From DATFDN01 sp963762525 (GTDB taxonomy: Bacteria; Pseudomonadota; Alphaproteobacteria; Acetobacterales; Acetobacteraceae), in contig CAVXKT010000011.1 of the NCBI GenBank assembly GCA_963762525.1, positions 992,001 to 1,056,000 on the forward strand: DNA of 64,000 bases. The letters are read 5' to 3'. The notes under the pieces are model-generated. The model saw only the letters and a program-made list of their open reading frames with translations, was not told where the DNA came from and did no database searches. Positions 35,888 through 45,642 of the stretch are shown here, piece by piece (positions within the stretch are counted from its first letter, which is position 1; each line of letters begins with the position of its first letter). Made by a program: the position numbers and the translations under genes.

Positions 35888-36028
35888 GTGGATACGGAGC
35901 AGGTTCGAACTTTCCTTGCCGTCGTGGCGCACGGCAGCTTTTTTGGAGGCGGCCAAGCGGCTGTTCGTGCGAAATCGGGCCGGTGTCGTGCTGACGCCTG
36001 CCGGCCGGCGGTTCCTGCGGAGGCCGTG
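35888..36028 (+). pseudogene. LysR regulator stub, internal deletion
   Basis: From GTG 35888 the sequence reads as the start of a LysR regulator (TEQVRTFLAVVAHGSF). After one extra T in a T-run near 35940 it continues EAAKRLF directly into VRNRAGVVLTPAGRRFLR. The 20 or so residues that normally stand between, including the recognition helix, are gone. The junction joins two similar LFV-coding sites, so it may be a short-repeat deletion. After FLR the reading runs into an IS256 transposase. It cannot be functional. Confidence 0.75.
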
Positions 36029-37152
36029 GTGCAGTTGCTGAGGGAGACCGATGTAGAAGGTCTGATCGGTGCCGGGCGGCACGAGCGCTCCGGCGATCGG
36101 ACCACCTATCGCAACGGCTACCGCGATCGCGCGCTGGACACCCGGCTCGGCACTCTGCAGCTGCGCATCCCGAAGCTGCGCCAGGGCAGCTACTTCCCGC
36201 CGTTCCTGGAGCCAAGGAAGACCTCCGAGAAGGCCCTGGTCGCCGTGATCCAGGAAGCCCGGGTCGGCGGCGTCTCGACCCGGCGCGTCGATGACCTGGT
36301 GCAGGCCATGGGCCTGGCCGGGATCAGCAAGAGCACCGTCTCCAAGCTGTGCAAGGACATCGACGACCGGGTGAACGCCTTCCTCGACCGGCCGCTCACC
36401 GGCGATTGGCCCTATCTCTGGCTCGACGCCACCTACCTCAAGCAGCGCGAGGGCGGGCGCATCGTCTCGGTCGCCGCCATAATCGCCGTGGCCGCCAACA
36501 CCGAAGGCAAGCGCGAGATCGTCGGTCTGCACATCGGGCCGTCCGAAGCCGAGACCTTCTGGGCGGGCTTGCTCAAAAGCATGGCGCGCCGCGGCCTGCA
36601 CGGGGTGAAGCTGGTCATCTCCGATGCGCACGAGGGCCTGAAGGCAGCGATCCGCCGCGTCGTCGGCGCTTCCTGGCAGCGCTGCCGCGTGCATTGGATG
36701 CGCAACGCGCTGTCTTACGTGCCGAAGGGCCGGCAGAGCATGGTCGCGGCGGCGCTGCGCCAGGCGTTCATCCAATCCGACCGCCCGCCGCCGCCCAGAC
36801 GCTGCGCCACGTCGCCGACCAGCTGCGCGCCAGGTGGCCGAAGCTTGCCGCGTTCATCGACGACAGCGAGGCCGACGTGCTGGCGCACATGGACTTCCCC
36901 GTCCCACACCGGACCAAAATTCATTCAACGAACCCGCTGGAACGGTTGAACAAGGAGGTCAAACGCCGCGCCGATGTCGTCGGCATATTCCCAAACGAGG
37001 GCGCCATCGTCCGCCTGATCGGCGCCGTGCTGCTGGAGGCCAACGACGAATGGCAGCTCCAGCACCGCTACATGCAGACCGAGCCCATGGCCGAACTCAC
37101 ACCGCCGACGCTCGACACAATACCACCACAGATTTCCACAGTGGCCGCCTGA
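36029..37152 (+). pseudogene. IS256-family transposase, N-terminally truncated, one frameshift
   Basis: IS256-type (Mutator-like) transposase blocks are clear. They include GDRTTYRNGYRDR, LQLRIPKLRQGSYFPPFLEPR, STRRVDDLVQAMGLAGISKS, WPYLWLDATYLK (first catalytic Asp), VKLVISDAHEGLKAAI (second) and KIHSTNPLERLNKEVKRR (Glu). The first 40 or so residues are missing, replaced by the LysR stub. A -1 shift sits in a CCG run near 36785. The right end of the element is not certain; 37153-37346 holds no gene. It is inactive. Confidence 0.85.
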
Positions 37153-37346
37153 TCCATGGCCACCTCAACCTACATCGCAATTTCCACCACGTTAACGGAC
37201 GTGATCGGGCGCGCGCTGGTTTCGGCTAACATGTGAGTGATGCGGGACACTCAACTCCACAGGCCTCTTGTGCCTGGCTTGCGGGTAGTTACGTGTTTTC
37301 GAAATGCCTGACGAAATGCTATAGATGATCGCGAGATGATCGCGAG

Positions 37347-38059
37347 ATGATGCGCGGCTTGCCTGTGCTGCGGCAGGAGCCGTTGCGCTTCTTCTTGCGC
37401 AGCAGCCCAGAGCGGCCGGTCAGCCGGCAACCGAGCGGGCGCCGGACACGATGCATGAGCGGATGCTCGCCTGCACTCCTTGTCACGGAGACTACGGAGC
37501 AGGCACCGGCAACGATTATTTCCCCCGCATTGCCGGCCAGCCGTCAGCCTATCTCTATGAGCAGCTGACCGCGTTCCACGATCGCCGCCACTATGCCCCG
37601 ATGAATTACCTTCTGGAGTTCTTGCCGGACTCGTATCTCAAGGAGATCGCCGCCTATTTCGCTTCGCTCCATCCTCCGGCACCGGCGCCGCTGCCGCCGA
37701 AAGTGAGTGTGGCGATGCTGGCCCGCGGTAAGGCGGTCGCGCTGGAAGGGGATGCCGCGCGCAATTTACCATCCTGCGCCAGTTGCCATGGGCGCGCGCT
37801 CACCGGCATGCAGCCCGCGATGCCCGGACTGGTCGGATTGCGCGCCAATTATCTCAGCTCGCAACTGGGTGCCGTCCGCTACCGCGCGCGAGTGCCATCC
37901 CCGTCAGACTGCATGCAGGTGGTCGTCTCGCGGATGACGGACCCCGATATTGCCGCTGTGTCCGCGTGGATTGCCTTGCAGCCGGTGCCGCCTGACTCCC
38001 AACCCCTGCCGAAAGGGGCGCTGACACTGCCAATTCCGTGCGCAGGCCAGCCGCAATGA
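37347..38059 (+). pseudogene. Dihaem cytochrome c, frameshift in the signal peptide
   Basis: Two c-haem sites, CTPCH and CASCH, lie in a protein of about 220 residues resembling cytochrome c4. The mature frame (from 37349 on) has a signal-peptide-like core (RLACAAAGAVALLLAQ) but no start codon. The tandem ATGs at 37347 and 37350 lie in another frame, so two bases too many sit near 37355. With that corrected the protein is a normal exported electron carrier. It opens the oxidase operon; its stop overlaps the next start (ATGA). Confidence 0.75.
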
Positions 38060-39324
38060 CGACCCGGCGCCGCCTGATTGTCGCGATCGGACTCGCCGGC
38101 CTGACAATCACATTCGCCGCCAGCGCGCCGGCACAGAAGCTAACGCGGGAGACATCGCCGCTCCAGGCGCTGGTCGCGCGGGGCGAATACCTGGCCCGTG
38201 CGGGCGACTGCGTCGCCTGTCATACAACCCCTGGGGGCAAGCTCTTTGCGGGCGGGCGAGCGATCGTCACGCCGTTCGGAACCTTGTATTCGACCAACAT
38301 CACGCCTGACGGCAAGACCGGGATCGGCACCTGGACGCGGGATCAGTTCTACCGGGTGCTGCATGAAGGCGTCATGCCGAATGGCGACCTGCTGTACCCG
38401 GCGATGCCGTTTCAGGACTACACCAAGCTCACCCGCGACGATTCGGATGCGATCTTTGCCTATCTCACCTCGGTCCCGGCGGTGGAACGGCCTGATACGA
38501 CTGACGATATGCGGTTCCCTTACAGCATCCGGGCGCTCGTCATCGGTTGGCGGACGCTGTATTTCCGCGCCGGCGCTTTCATGCCGGAGCCAGCCGAGTC
38601 GGCGCAGTGGAATCGCGGTGCCTATCTGGTCGAGGGGCTCGGGCATTGCAGCGTGTGTCACAGCCCGATCAATGCGCTGGGCGGGTCATCGCAGGCGCAG
38701 GCCTACCAGGGTGGCCTGATTCCCGAGCAAGGCTGGTACGCGCCCTCGCTCACATCCAACAAGGAGGGCGGTCTCGGCCAATGGAGCATCGGCGACATCA
38801 CCGACCTCCTCCGCAAGGGCACCTCCATGCGCGGCGCGGTCTATGGGCCGATGGCGGAGGTCGTCTACAACAGCCTGCAGTATCTCTCGCAACAGGATAT
38901 CGAGGCGATGGCGGTGTATCTCAAAAGTCTCCCCAGCCGCGCCGCGCCCGAGCCGCCCTCGCCGGTGCCGCCAGCCGAGAGCAGTCTGCTGACGAGTTTG
39001 GGAAAGAATGTCTACGACGCCAATTGCGCCGGCTGCCACGGCGCCGAGGGGCGGGGCATGCCGCCCGCCTATCCCCCGCTCGCCAACAACCAATCGATCG
39101 AAATGGCCTCGGCGGTCAATCCGATCAGGATGGTTCTCAACGGCGGATTCCCGCCGGGCACCATGGGAAATCCCATGCCATACGGAATGCCGCCATTCGC
39201 GCAGACGCTGTCGGACGATCAGGTCGCGGCTGTTGTCACCTATATCCGCACCGCCTGGGGCAATCACGGCACGCCGGTGACGGCGGGGGAAGCAAACCGG
39301 CTGCGGTCAGCCCCGCTGGAGTGA
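38056..39324 (+). CDS. Triheme cytochrome c (alcohol/gluconate dehydrogenase-subunit type)
   Basis: The 422-residue periplasmic protein has a signal peptide (IVAIGLAGLTITFAASAPA) and three CxxCH haem sites: CVACH near residue 56, CSVCH near 200 and CAGCH near 325. The layout matches the cytochrome c subunits of membrane dehydrogenases such as gluconate or alcohol dehydrogenase. Here it stands before a ba3-type oxidase rather than a dehydrogenase. It would pass electrons to the oxidase. It overlaps the preceding cytochrome gene by 4 bases. Confidence 0.85.
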   Translation: MTTRRRLIVAIGLAGLTITFAASAPAQKLTRETSPLQALVARGEYLARAGDCVACHTTPGGKLFAGGRAIVTPFGTLYSTNITPDGKTGIGTWTRDQFYRVLHEGVMPNGDLLYPAMPFQDYTKLTRDDSDAIFAYLTSVPAVERPDTTDDMRFPYSIRALVIGWRTLYFRAGAFMPEPAESAQWNRGAYLVEGLGHCSVCHSPINALGGSSQAQAYQGGLIPEQGWYAPSLTSNKEGGLGQWSIGDITDLLRKGTSMRGAVYGPMAEVVYNSLQYLSQQDIEAMAVYLKSLPSRAAPEPPSPVPPAESSLLTSLGKNVYDANCAGCHGAEGRGMPPAYPPLANNQSIEMASAVNPIRMVLNGGFPPGTMGNPMPYGMPPFAQTLSDDQVAAVVTYIRTAWGNHGTPVTAGEANRLRSAPLE

Positions 39325-39331
39325 GACGTCG

Positions 39332-39490
39332 ATGATGAATTCGGACCCCGAGCCGACCGTCGAGCCCGTCGCCCCGGCCAACCCGCGCGCGCCGGGCGCC
39401 GTGCTGCTCGCGCTAATCGCCGCCTTGCTGGTCTCTGGCATCTGGTTCGCCTTTTACATGGTCGTGTTTCTGCCACGTGCCGTGCCCTGA
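39332..39490 (+). CDS. Small oxidase subunit IIa-like membrane protein
   Basis: This 52-residue protein has a short Pro/Glu-rich N-terminus and one membrane helix (AVLLALIAALLVSGIWFAFYM). Its size and place, directly before oxidase subunit II, match the small subunit IIa of ba3-type cytochrome oxidases. ATG 39332 and ATG 39335 are both possible. It is seven bases after the triheme cytochrome stop and 15 before subunit II. Confidence 0.65.
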   Translation: MMNSDPEPTVEPVAPANPRAPGAVLLALIAALLVSGIWFAFYMVVFLPRAVP

Positions 39491-39505
39491 GGAACAAGGA
39501 TCGCG

Positions 39506-40069
39506 ATGTCCTACACCTCCGACGACGATGAAGGCACGCAAGCCGCCCTCCGGGTCGAGCGGCGATGGGCGGTGCTGTCGGTCGGCATCATCTGCCTGAT
39601 GATCCTGATGGCAGGGTTTGCCGGAATCCACGAGCTGCTGATGCCGCAGGCGCGAGTGGAGACGATCGACCCGCGCACCGCCCCCCTCAATGGCGAGTTC
39701 ATCGAGAGCAATCTGGGCACCCAGTCCGAGCCCGACGGCAGCGTGACGGTGCGGATGGTTGCCCAGCAATACTCATTCACGCCGCCTTGCCTACTGGTGC
39801 CGGCGGACACGCCAGTCACCATCCGCGGCACGAGCCTCGACGTCGTGCACGGGTTCATCATCGACGGAACTAACATCAACACGATGCTGGTTCCGGGTTT
39901 CATCTCGGCCGCGAAGACGCGGTTCCTGGCGACCGGCGATCACCACCTGCCCTGCCACGAATTCTGCGGCGTCGGCCACGAGGGGATGTGGGCCAATGTG
40001 CGCGTGATCGACCGGGAGAAGTTCAAGCAAATGGCTGCTGACAAGCCGAGGCTGAGCTGTGCTGACTAG
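39506..40069 (+). CDS. ba3-type cytochrome oxidase subunit II (CuA)
   Basis: The 187-residue protein has one N-terminal membrane helix and a periplasmic cupredoxin domain. All CuA ligands are present: H115, C150, E152 (backbone), C154, H158 and M161 in the LPCHEFCGVGHEGM motif. The short single-helix form is the ba3 type. It takes electrons from the cytochromes c and passes them to subunit I, whose gene overlaps this one by 11 bases. Confidence 0.92.
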   Translation: MSYTSDDDEGTQAALRVERRWAVLSVGIICLMILMAGFAGIHELLMPQARVETIDPRTAPLNGEFIESNLGTQSEPDGSVTVRMVAQQYSFTPPCLLVPADTPVTIRGTSLDVVHGFIIDGTNINTMLVPGFISAAKTRFLATGDHHLPCHEFCGVGHEGMWANVRVIDREKFKQMAADKPRLSCAD

Positions 40070-41681
40070 CCGCCGCCTGATCCTCGCGCATTTCTGGCTG
40101 GCCTTCGCCGGCTTCGGCCTCGCGCTGCTGCTGGGTGAATGGCAGATGTTCATCCGCAGCCCGCTGCATGGCTGGATCGGCAATCCCGAACTCTACTACC
40201 GATCGGTGACGGCGCATGGCACCACCATGGCCTACGTGTTTCCGACATTGGTGGCGATGGGGTTCGGCTACGCGATCACCGAAGCGTCCCTCCGCCGTCC
40301 GCTGATCGGCCGCGGCTGGGCCTGGCTTGGATTTGGCCTGGTCGCCTTCGGCACCGTGGTCGCGATCATTCCAATCGGCATGGGTCGAGCGTCCATCCTT
40401 TATACGTTCTATCCGCCGCTGATCGCGAACGCGGCCTATTACTTCGGCGTCGTCTTCGTCGTTGTCGGCTCCTGGATATGGGTGGCGCTGACCTCGATCA
40501 ATCTGCGAATCTGGAAGCGCGAACATTCCGGTGCGCCGATCCCGTTCCCGATGTTCGCCAACACGGTTGGCGCCTATCTGTGGGCCTGGACTTCGGTCGG
40601 CGCGGCGATCGAGATCCTGGCGCAGATCCTGCCTGTGGCGCTCGGTCTGACCCTGACAATCAATGCCGGCCTCGCCCGCGTGCTATTCTCCTGGACGCTG
40701 CACGCGATCGTCTATTTCTGGCTGATTCCGACCTACACCGCCTATTACACGATCGTGCCGCGGGCGATCGGCGGGCGCATCTACAGCGAGCAGATGGCGC
40801 GCATCTCGTTCATTCTGTTCCTTGTGGTCGCCATGCCGATCGGCATCCACCACCTGTTCGCGGACCCGGAGGTCGGCGCCGGATTCAAGTTCCTGCATTC
40901 GGTGTTCACCGCCCTGGTCGCACTGCCGACATTGCTGACGGTGTTCACCATCTGCGCCTCGGTGGAGGTCGCCGCCCGTCGCCGTGGCGGCAAGGGCGCG
41001 TTCGGCTGGCTGTTGGCGCTGCCGTGGCGCAATCCGATCATGCTGGCCACCGCGTTCTCCTTCATCATGCTTGGCTTCGGCGGCGCCGGCGGGCTGATCA
41101 ACATGAGCTATCAGCTAGATAGCTCGATCCACAACACGCAGTGGGTTACCGGGCATTTCCACCTGATCTTCGCGGGCGCCATCGTGATCATGTATTTCGC
41201 GATCGCATACGATCTATGGCCGCAGTTGACCGGGCGCGCGCTCGCCTCGTTCGGGCTGATGCGCCTGCAGCTATGGACCTGGTTCATCGGCATGATGGTC
41301 CTGACCCTGCCGTGGCACTATGTCGGCGTGCTGGGGATGCCGCGGCGAATGGCATTCTTCGACTATTCGGCCAACGGGGATCCTGGCTGGGCGCCCTGGG
41401 TCAATATCTCGGTAGCCGGTGGGCTGATCCTGGTGGTCTCTGCCATCCTGTTCCTGGCGGTGCTGGTGCAGGGGCACCGCGCGCCGCGCATGGACACCGA
41501 GGAATACCGCTTCAGCGTGGCGCTGCATCCGCCGAGCACGCTTCCGATCGCGCTCAACAGCTTCGCCCTATGGGTCGGCCTGATGATCGCGCTCACGATC
41601 ACGAATTACGGGTTCCCGATTGCCCGTCTGGTTGGGTTGCCGGACGCCGCCGTGCCGGCGGTGTTCATCGGAGGCGGCTGA
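40059..41681 (+). CDS. ba3-type cytochrome oxidase subunit I
   Basis: The 540-residue, multi-helix haem-copper oxidase reduces oxygen and pumps protons. Low-spin haem ligands H53 and H368, high-spin haem ligand H366, CuB ligands H215, H264, H265 and cross-linked Y219 are all in place. The K-pathway-only layout is as expected for B-family (ba3) oxidases. It starts at GTG 40059 inside the end of subunit II. It is intact. Such oxidases have high oxygen affinity. Confidence 0.93.
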   Translation: MLTSRRLILAHFWLAFAGFGLALLLGEWQMFIRSPLHGWIGNPELYYRSVTAHGTTMAYVFPTLVAMGFGYAITEASLRRPLIGRGWAWLGFGLVAFGTVVAIIPIGMGRASILYTFYPPLIANAAYYFGVVFVVVGSWIWVALTSINLRIWKREHSGAPIPFPMFANTVGAYLWAWTSVGAAIEILAQILPVALGLTLTINAGLARVLFSWTLHAIVYFWLIPTYTAYYTIVPRAIGGRIYSEQMARISFILFLVVAMPIGIHHLFADPEVGAGFKFLHSVFTALVALPTLLTVFTICASVEVAARRRGGKGAFGWLLALPWRNPIMLATAFSFIMLGFGGAGGLINMSYQLDSSIHNTQWVTGHFHLIFAGAIVIMYFAIAYDLWPQLTGRALASFGLMRLQLWTWFIGMMVLTLPWHYVGVLGMPRRMAFFDYSANGDPGWAPWVNISVAGGLILVVSAILFLAVLVQGHRAPRMDTEEYRFSVALHPPSTLPIALNSFALWVGLMIALTITNYGFPIARLVGLPDAAVPAVFIGGG

Positions 41682-42466
41682 TGCAGCGGCAACGGCTGTT
41701 CTCGCTGCACAATCCGTGGTTCACGAGCAGCGTCATCATCAGCGCGGCGATCGCGGTGGTCGCCGGCGCGTTCGGGTTCATCTGGCTGCCCCTGATGGAG
41801 CGCAATGCCAGCTTCCCCGATGTCTGGACGGCGATCTGCAGTGCCGCCGGCGTGCCGCAGCCGGCGCCCGGTCCCGGCGCTGTCGTGCAGCCGGCGGTCA
41901 CGCTGTCGCATGTGATCCTGACGCCAGGGATGGTCAGGCCCGCCAGCGCCGAGGCTATAGGGCGCGGCGGCACTCTGGCCCTGCGCTGCTCCATGTGTCA
42001 TGGCGCGCGCGGATTGAGTCAGGCGGACAGCCCCAACCTGGCCGGCCAGTACACGGCGGCGGTCTACAAGCAACTGCAGGATTTCAAGTCCGGTGCCCGG
42101 GCGAGCGTGGTCATGGCGCCGCTCGTCGGCAACCTCAGCACGCGGGACATGCGCGAACTTGGCGATTACTACGCCTATCTCCCGCGGCCGCCGTGGTTGG
42201 AAAGGAAGCCGGCGCCCCAGATCGTGGAAAGCGGCGCGCCAATGCGCGGCATCGCCCCCTGCGGCACCTGTCATGGCCAGGAGGCCCACAAGCTCGGCAC
42301 CCCGTGGCTGGAGGGCGAGCCGGTCGCCTATCTTCGGACGCAACTGCTCGCCTTCAAGGCCGGGCAGCGGCACAACGATATCAGCGGTATCATGCGCAAC
42401 ATCGTCCGCCAGATGACGAATTCCGAGATCGACGCCGCCGCGCAATTCTACGGCGAGCAGCCGTAA
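41681..42466 (+). CDS. Membrane-anchored dihaem cytochrome c
   Basis: The 261-residue protein has an uncleaved N-terminal membrane helix (SSVIISAAIAVVAGAFGFIWLPL) and two haem sites, CSMCH and CGTCH, in a c4-like arrangement. It starts one base inside the stop of subunit I and closes the operon. It is the likely direct electron donor to the CuA subunit. Its end overlaps the opposed DUF29 remnant by a few bases. Confidence 0.85.
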   Translation: MQRQRLFSLHNPWFTSSVIISAAIAVVAGAFGFIWLPLMERNASFPDVWTAICSAAGVPQPAPGPGAVVQPAVTLSHVILTPGMVRPASAEAIGRGGTLALRCSMCHGARGLSQADSPNLAGQYTAAVYKQLQDFKSGARASVVMAPLVGNLSTRDMRELGDYYAYLPRPPWLERKPAPQIVESGAPMRGIAPCGTCHGQEAHKLGTPWLEGEPVAYLRTQLLAFKAGQRHNDISGIMRNIVRQMTNSEIDAAAQFYGEQP

Positions 42467-42680
42467 TTCCGGCCTTCCCGAGCAGCCGGTTCCGGCAGCC
42501 AGGGGCCGAGCACTTGCTCAGTGGTGTAGCTCAGGCTAGCGACCGCAGCGGGATCGTCGCCGTGGTCGGCAAGATCGCCGGCGGCAACGGCCCTGGCTTC
42601 CTCCAGGTGGCGGGCGATCAGGGCGGGTAGCTGCCGGCACAGGCTCGGGCTGTCGTCCACAATCAGCTCGATGGCGGTGC
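42448..42680 (-). pseudogene. C-terminal fragment of a DUF29 protein
   Basis: The segment reads RTAIELIVDDSPSLCRQLPAL, then SYTTEQVLGPWLPEP, which is the C-terminal half of DUF29 proteins (DSPSL and YTLEQVL marks). The N-terminal half is absent. The reading stops 7 residues upstream, close to the IS630 remnant that begins at 42711. The fragment was probably cut by that insertion. The intact DUF29 gene at 3300 lacks this exact sequence. Confidence 0.55.
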
Positions 42681-42710
42681 GGCATTGCGCACCGACTTAT
42701 ACCAGCCGCC

Positions 42711-43594
42711 CTACGCGCTGACTGCTGCGGCCCATTCTCGTGACGCAGTCGATCTGATTCGTTCCGGGGCGGCGGTGAGGCGGTTCCAGGCCTCGCAGCA
42801 TGCGTCGACGATGGCGTCGTAGGTTTCGTAGACGCGGTTGGCGAGGTAGTTCTGGCGCAGGAATTGCCAGATGTTTTCGACCGGGTTCAGCTCCGGCGAA
42901 TAGGGGGGCAGAGGCAACAGGCTGATATTGTCGGGGACGCGCAACTTGCCGCCGGTCTGATGACACCCGGCGCCGTCGAGGGTGAGAACGGCGTGCGCCC
43001 CCGGCGCGACCTGGCTGCTGATCTCCCTCAGATGGAGGTTCATCGCCTCGGTGTTGACGTGGGGCAGCACCAGGGCGGCGCCGACCCCACGAGTCGGGCA
43101 GACGGCCCCGAAGATGTACACCCCAGTCGTAGCGTTGATCGCGCGGGGCGCGCGGGCGCACCGACATGCGCGAGAAGTTCAATCGTGCCATCAGCTTACC
43201 GATCGTGCGCTCGTGCAACTGCACGCCGAATTGCTGCGCGATCTCATCGCGCAAGTCGAGCAGATGCCAGCGCACCAGCTTCCTCTCCGGCGGCGGTCCC
43301 TGCCGCACCCACTCGGCGACCGTGGCTTCCTGCTCCGGCGTCAACTTGCGGGGCGGCCGGCCGGGGTTCGGTCGGTTCTCCAGCCCGCGAAGCCGCCGTC
43401 GTTATAGCGATGCACCCAATCGCGCAGCGTCTGGCGGTCCATGCCGGCGCTCCGGGCCGCTTCGGCCCGGTTGCGACCTTCCAGCACCGAGGCGATCGCG
43501 AGCATCCGTCGCGCTGCGGCGGCGTCCTTGCTCCGGCCGCTGCCTCCCGCAGTTCCGGCGGTCCAAGCTCCGTCCGCGTAATCTCAACCGCCAT
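42711..43594 (-). pseudogene. IS630-family transposase, internal deletion and frameshifts
   Basis: The N-terminal helix-turn-helix (TARRCAIGC/ASRAG frames) and LTPEQEATVAEWVRQGPPPERKLVRWHL block are followed by LNFSRMSVRPRAPRDQRYDW and, in another frame, IFGAVCPTRGVGAALVLPHV, LTLDGAGCHQ and PYSPELNPVENIWQFLR. About 50 residues with the first catalytic Asp, normally between LNFSR and RPRAPRDQ, are missing. Several frames are used. The start ATG is at 43594. It is inactive. Confidence 0.8.
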
Positions 43595-44059
43595 CGCCCG
43601 ACCCCCCGCCATCACGGCAGCGAATCGGACAGCGTCGCGTCGCCCCAAATCACAAGCGAGTCACGCGTCAGACGGCTGTATACCGTATTTGTTCGCGAAA
43701 GCCGATTTCTGTTCTCGTTGGCACAGGCGTGGTTTGCTTCGTATTGGGACTCCGCTCGGCCGGCGCCGAGCCCCTTTTTCTGGAACGGGACGAGTTGCCT
43801 CGTCTCCTGGGTTCAGGTGCTGGGCATTCCCGCATGATCCCGGCTGGATGCACCCGCGCCGGTTTATGGCGATTTCCGATGAGAGCCTTTATTTCCTGGC
43901 AATCACCGCAAGGGGGAAATTGGGGGGCACCCGCTTTGCCAACTTCATTTTTGGTGCGGATGACCGAGTTGAAAATCTTCGCCGAGGTGGGCATGCCCGA
44001 CGGAAGAAAATGAACATGGTGAAGCTCGTCTGGTAAGCGTCCGCCGAACGGCACGACGT
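43595..44059. other. Stretch without a recognisable gene
   Basis: Between the IS630 remnant and the IS66 remnant, frames on both strands are open for 90-130 codons but none resembles a known protein. The base composition is visibly less GC-rich than the neighbours. It is probably an inter-element filler or a foreign scrap. Confidence 0.5.
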
Positions 44060-44516
44060 TTTCTGTTGACGCGGTGTTTTACGCGGCGCGGCGCTGATCG
44101 AGCCTGGCGCGGATGTCGGGCAGGTTCCAGGGCAGCAGTTGCGGCGACGCGGTTGGATTGGGGACCCGCACGCTGCGCCGCTCAGCTCCATCTCGATCAA
44201 GTCCACCGCGTCGGGCTTCGGCGGGACCGGCGCCGGGGCCCGCCTCTCAGATGGTCGCGGTTCGCTCACCCGCACCGGCACCAGCCGAACCACCGACGCC
44301 GCCCCGACCTGCGGTGCAGCAACACCAAGCGCGCACGGAACGCCGCATCGTGCGCACGGCGATGCTCGCCCACGATCTCGATCCGCTGCATCGAAGCTGC
44401 ATCTCTGGCAGCCACAGTGGCTGCCAGATCGCAGCCTCATCCCGGGTCTCGTCCATGCCGTGCAGAACACCGGGCCGAGGTTTACGCCAGCAAGGCGCCT
44501 CTGGGCGGGCGCTTAC
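44060..44516 (-). mobile_element. IS66-family remnant (first accessory ORF and one end)
   Basis: On the minus strand, GTAAGCGCCCGCCCAGAGGC (ending at 44516) has the GTAAGCG start of IS66 terminal repeats. It is followed by pieces that read RIEIVGEHRRAHDAAFRARLVLL and VVRLVPVRVSEPRPSER, as in the IS66 first ORF. Several frames are needed. The second ORF and the large transposase gene are absent. It is a scrap. Confidence 0.55.
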
Positions 44517-44722
44517 GCGCATACGACACGCTGACCTCGAACAGCCGGTTACCTTGCGGCGCGCCGGACAGGCCCCGGTCGCCCGCAGGCAGCCCTCGTT
44601 GCCGCAGGTCCTGCGAATACGCCCGACCTCTGATCCGATCCACCACTGCCTCCGACAATGCCGGAGACCGATCAAATCACGTTACACGCCCGCGCCGGAA
44701 CCCCTCATATGGTAGGTTGCGA

Positions 44723-45636
44723 TCAGTGATGATCCGGCGCAGCCTGCAACCATTCCGAAATGGTGGCGATCTGACCTGCGTCATCAGCGGGGGGGCGTGG
44801 CCGCAGCATTGCACTTCGATAAGCTTTGCCCGAGGCCCTCGCCGGGTCATTTCGGCCTGCCGTGGAGGCCAGCAGCAGATCTGACTCAACGCCGCGCAAT
44901 ACCAAGGTCGGGCAATGGATCGTGTCCCAGTACGTCCAGAGACTGACATTGAAGTATAGGCCCGCCCGGAACGGCGCCGTATGTTGGGGGTCACACAGCT
45001 TCCGCCAGTCGCCGCTGTCGTCCGCGCGGACACTGTGGCGCGCGAGGTGGTACCATTCGTCATCCGAAAGCGGCCAAATGGGGCAAGGGTCGTGCGAAAA
45101 TGAGTGATGCGGCTGTGGAGGCCGGGAAAGGTCCAGACGGAAGTGCGGATCGCGTTGCCAGGCGGAGCAACGCCTGCCAGGGTAGGAACGGGCCGATGTC
45201 GTTGATTACGAGCCGCCGGATTGGGGATTGCTCTTGGCCTGCCAGCACCATCCCGATCAAGCCGCCAAGCGAGGTGCCGATCCAGTCCACGCCTTGGCAC
45301 GCCTAGTCGGGCGAGCAACGCCGTGAGATCGATTGCGTATTGCGGGAGGGTGTATTCTGGGATCGCCGCAGCCAATCGCTTTGGCCACGACCGGCCAGGT
45401 CGGGGCAGACCACACGCCAGCCCACCTGCCATCCCGCCGCCAGGCGGTCGAAATCACGGCCCTGTCGCGAAAGGCCATGCACGCAGATCGCAACCCGGTT
45501 CGACGCGGGGTCACCCCATTCGACATAGGCGATGCCGGTGGAAGCCGCGCTTGGAGATGCTGAGGTACGAGCCCGTTCGGTCCGGCGATAGGTGGTAAAA
45601 GGGCGGCTCGGGTGCGAATGCTGCGTGGCTGTCCAT
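44723..45636 (-). pseudogene. Alpha/beta hydrolase, several frameshifts
   Basis: Assembled from ATG 45636, the protein reads SYLSISKRGFHR, IAYVEWGDPASNRVAICVHG, then GWRVVCPDLAGRGQSDWL, DWIGTSLGGLIGMVLAG (nucleophile Ser in GTSLGG), INDIGPFLPW and, near the end, DTIHCPTLVLRGVESDLL and CGHAPPL (acid and His regions). It is about 300 residues, of the esterase / PHB-depolymerase-like kind. Several indels break it. It is the last gene of the PHA-linked operon, so a role in polymer or hydroxyacid turnover is plausible. Confidence 0.75.
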
Positions 45637-45642
45637 TCAGGG

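Noticed and set aside
43595..44059. Open frames of 90-130 codons as genes
   Set aside because: They overlap each other on both strands, match no known family and lie between two IS scraps.
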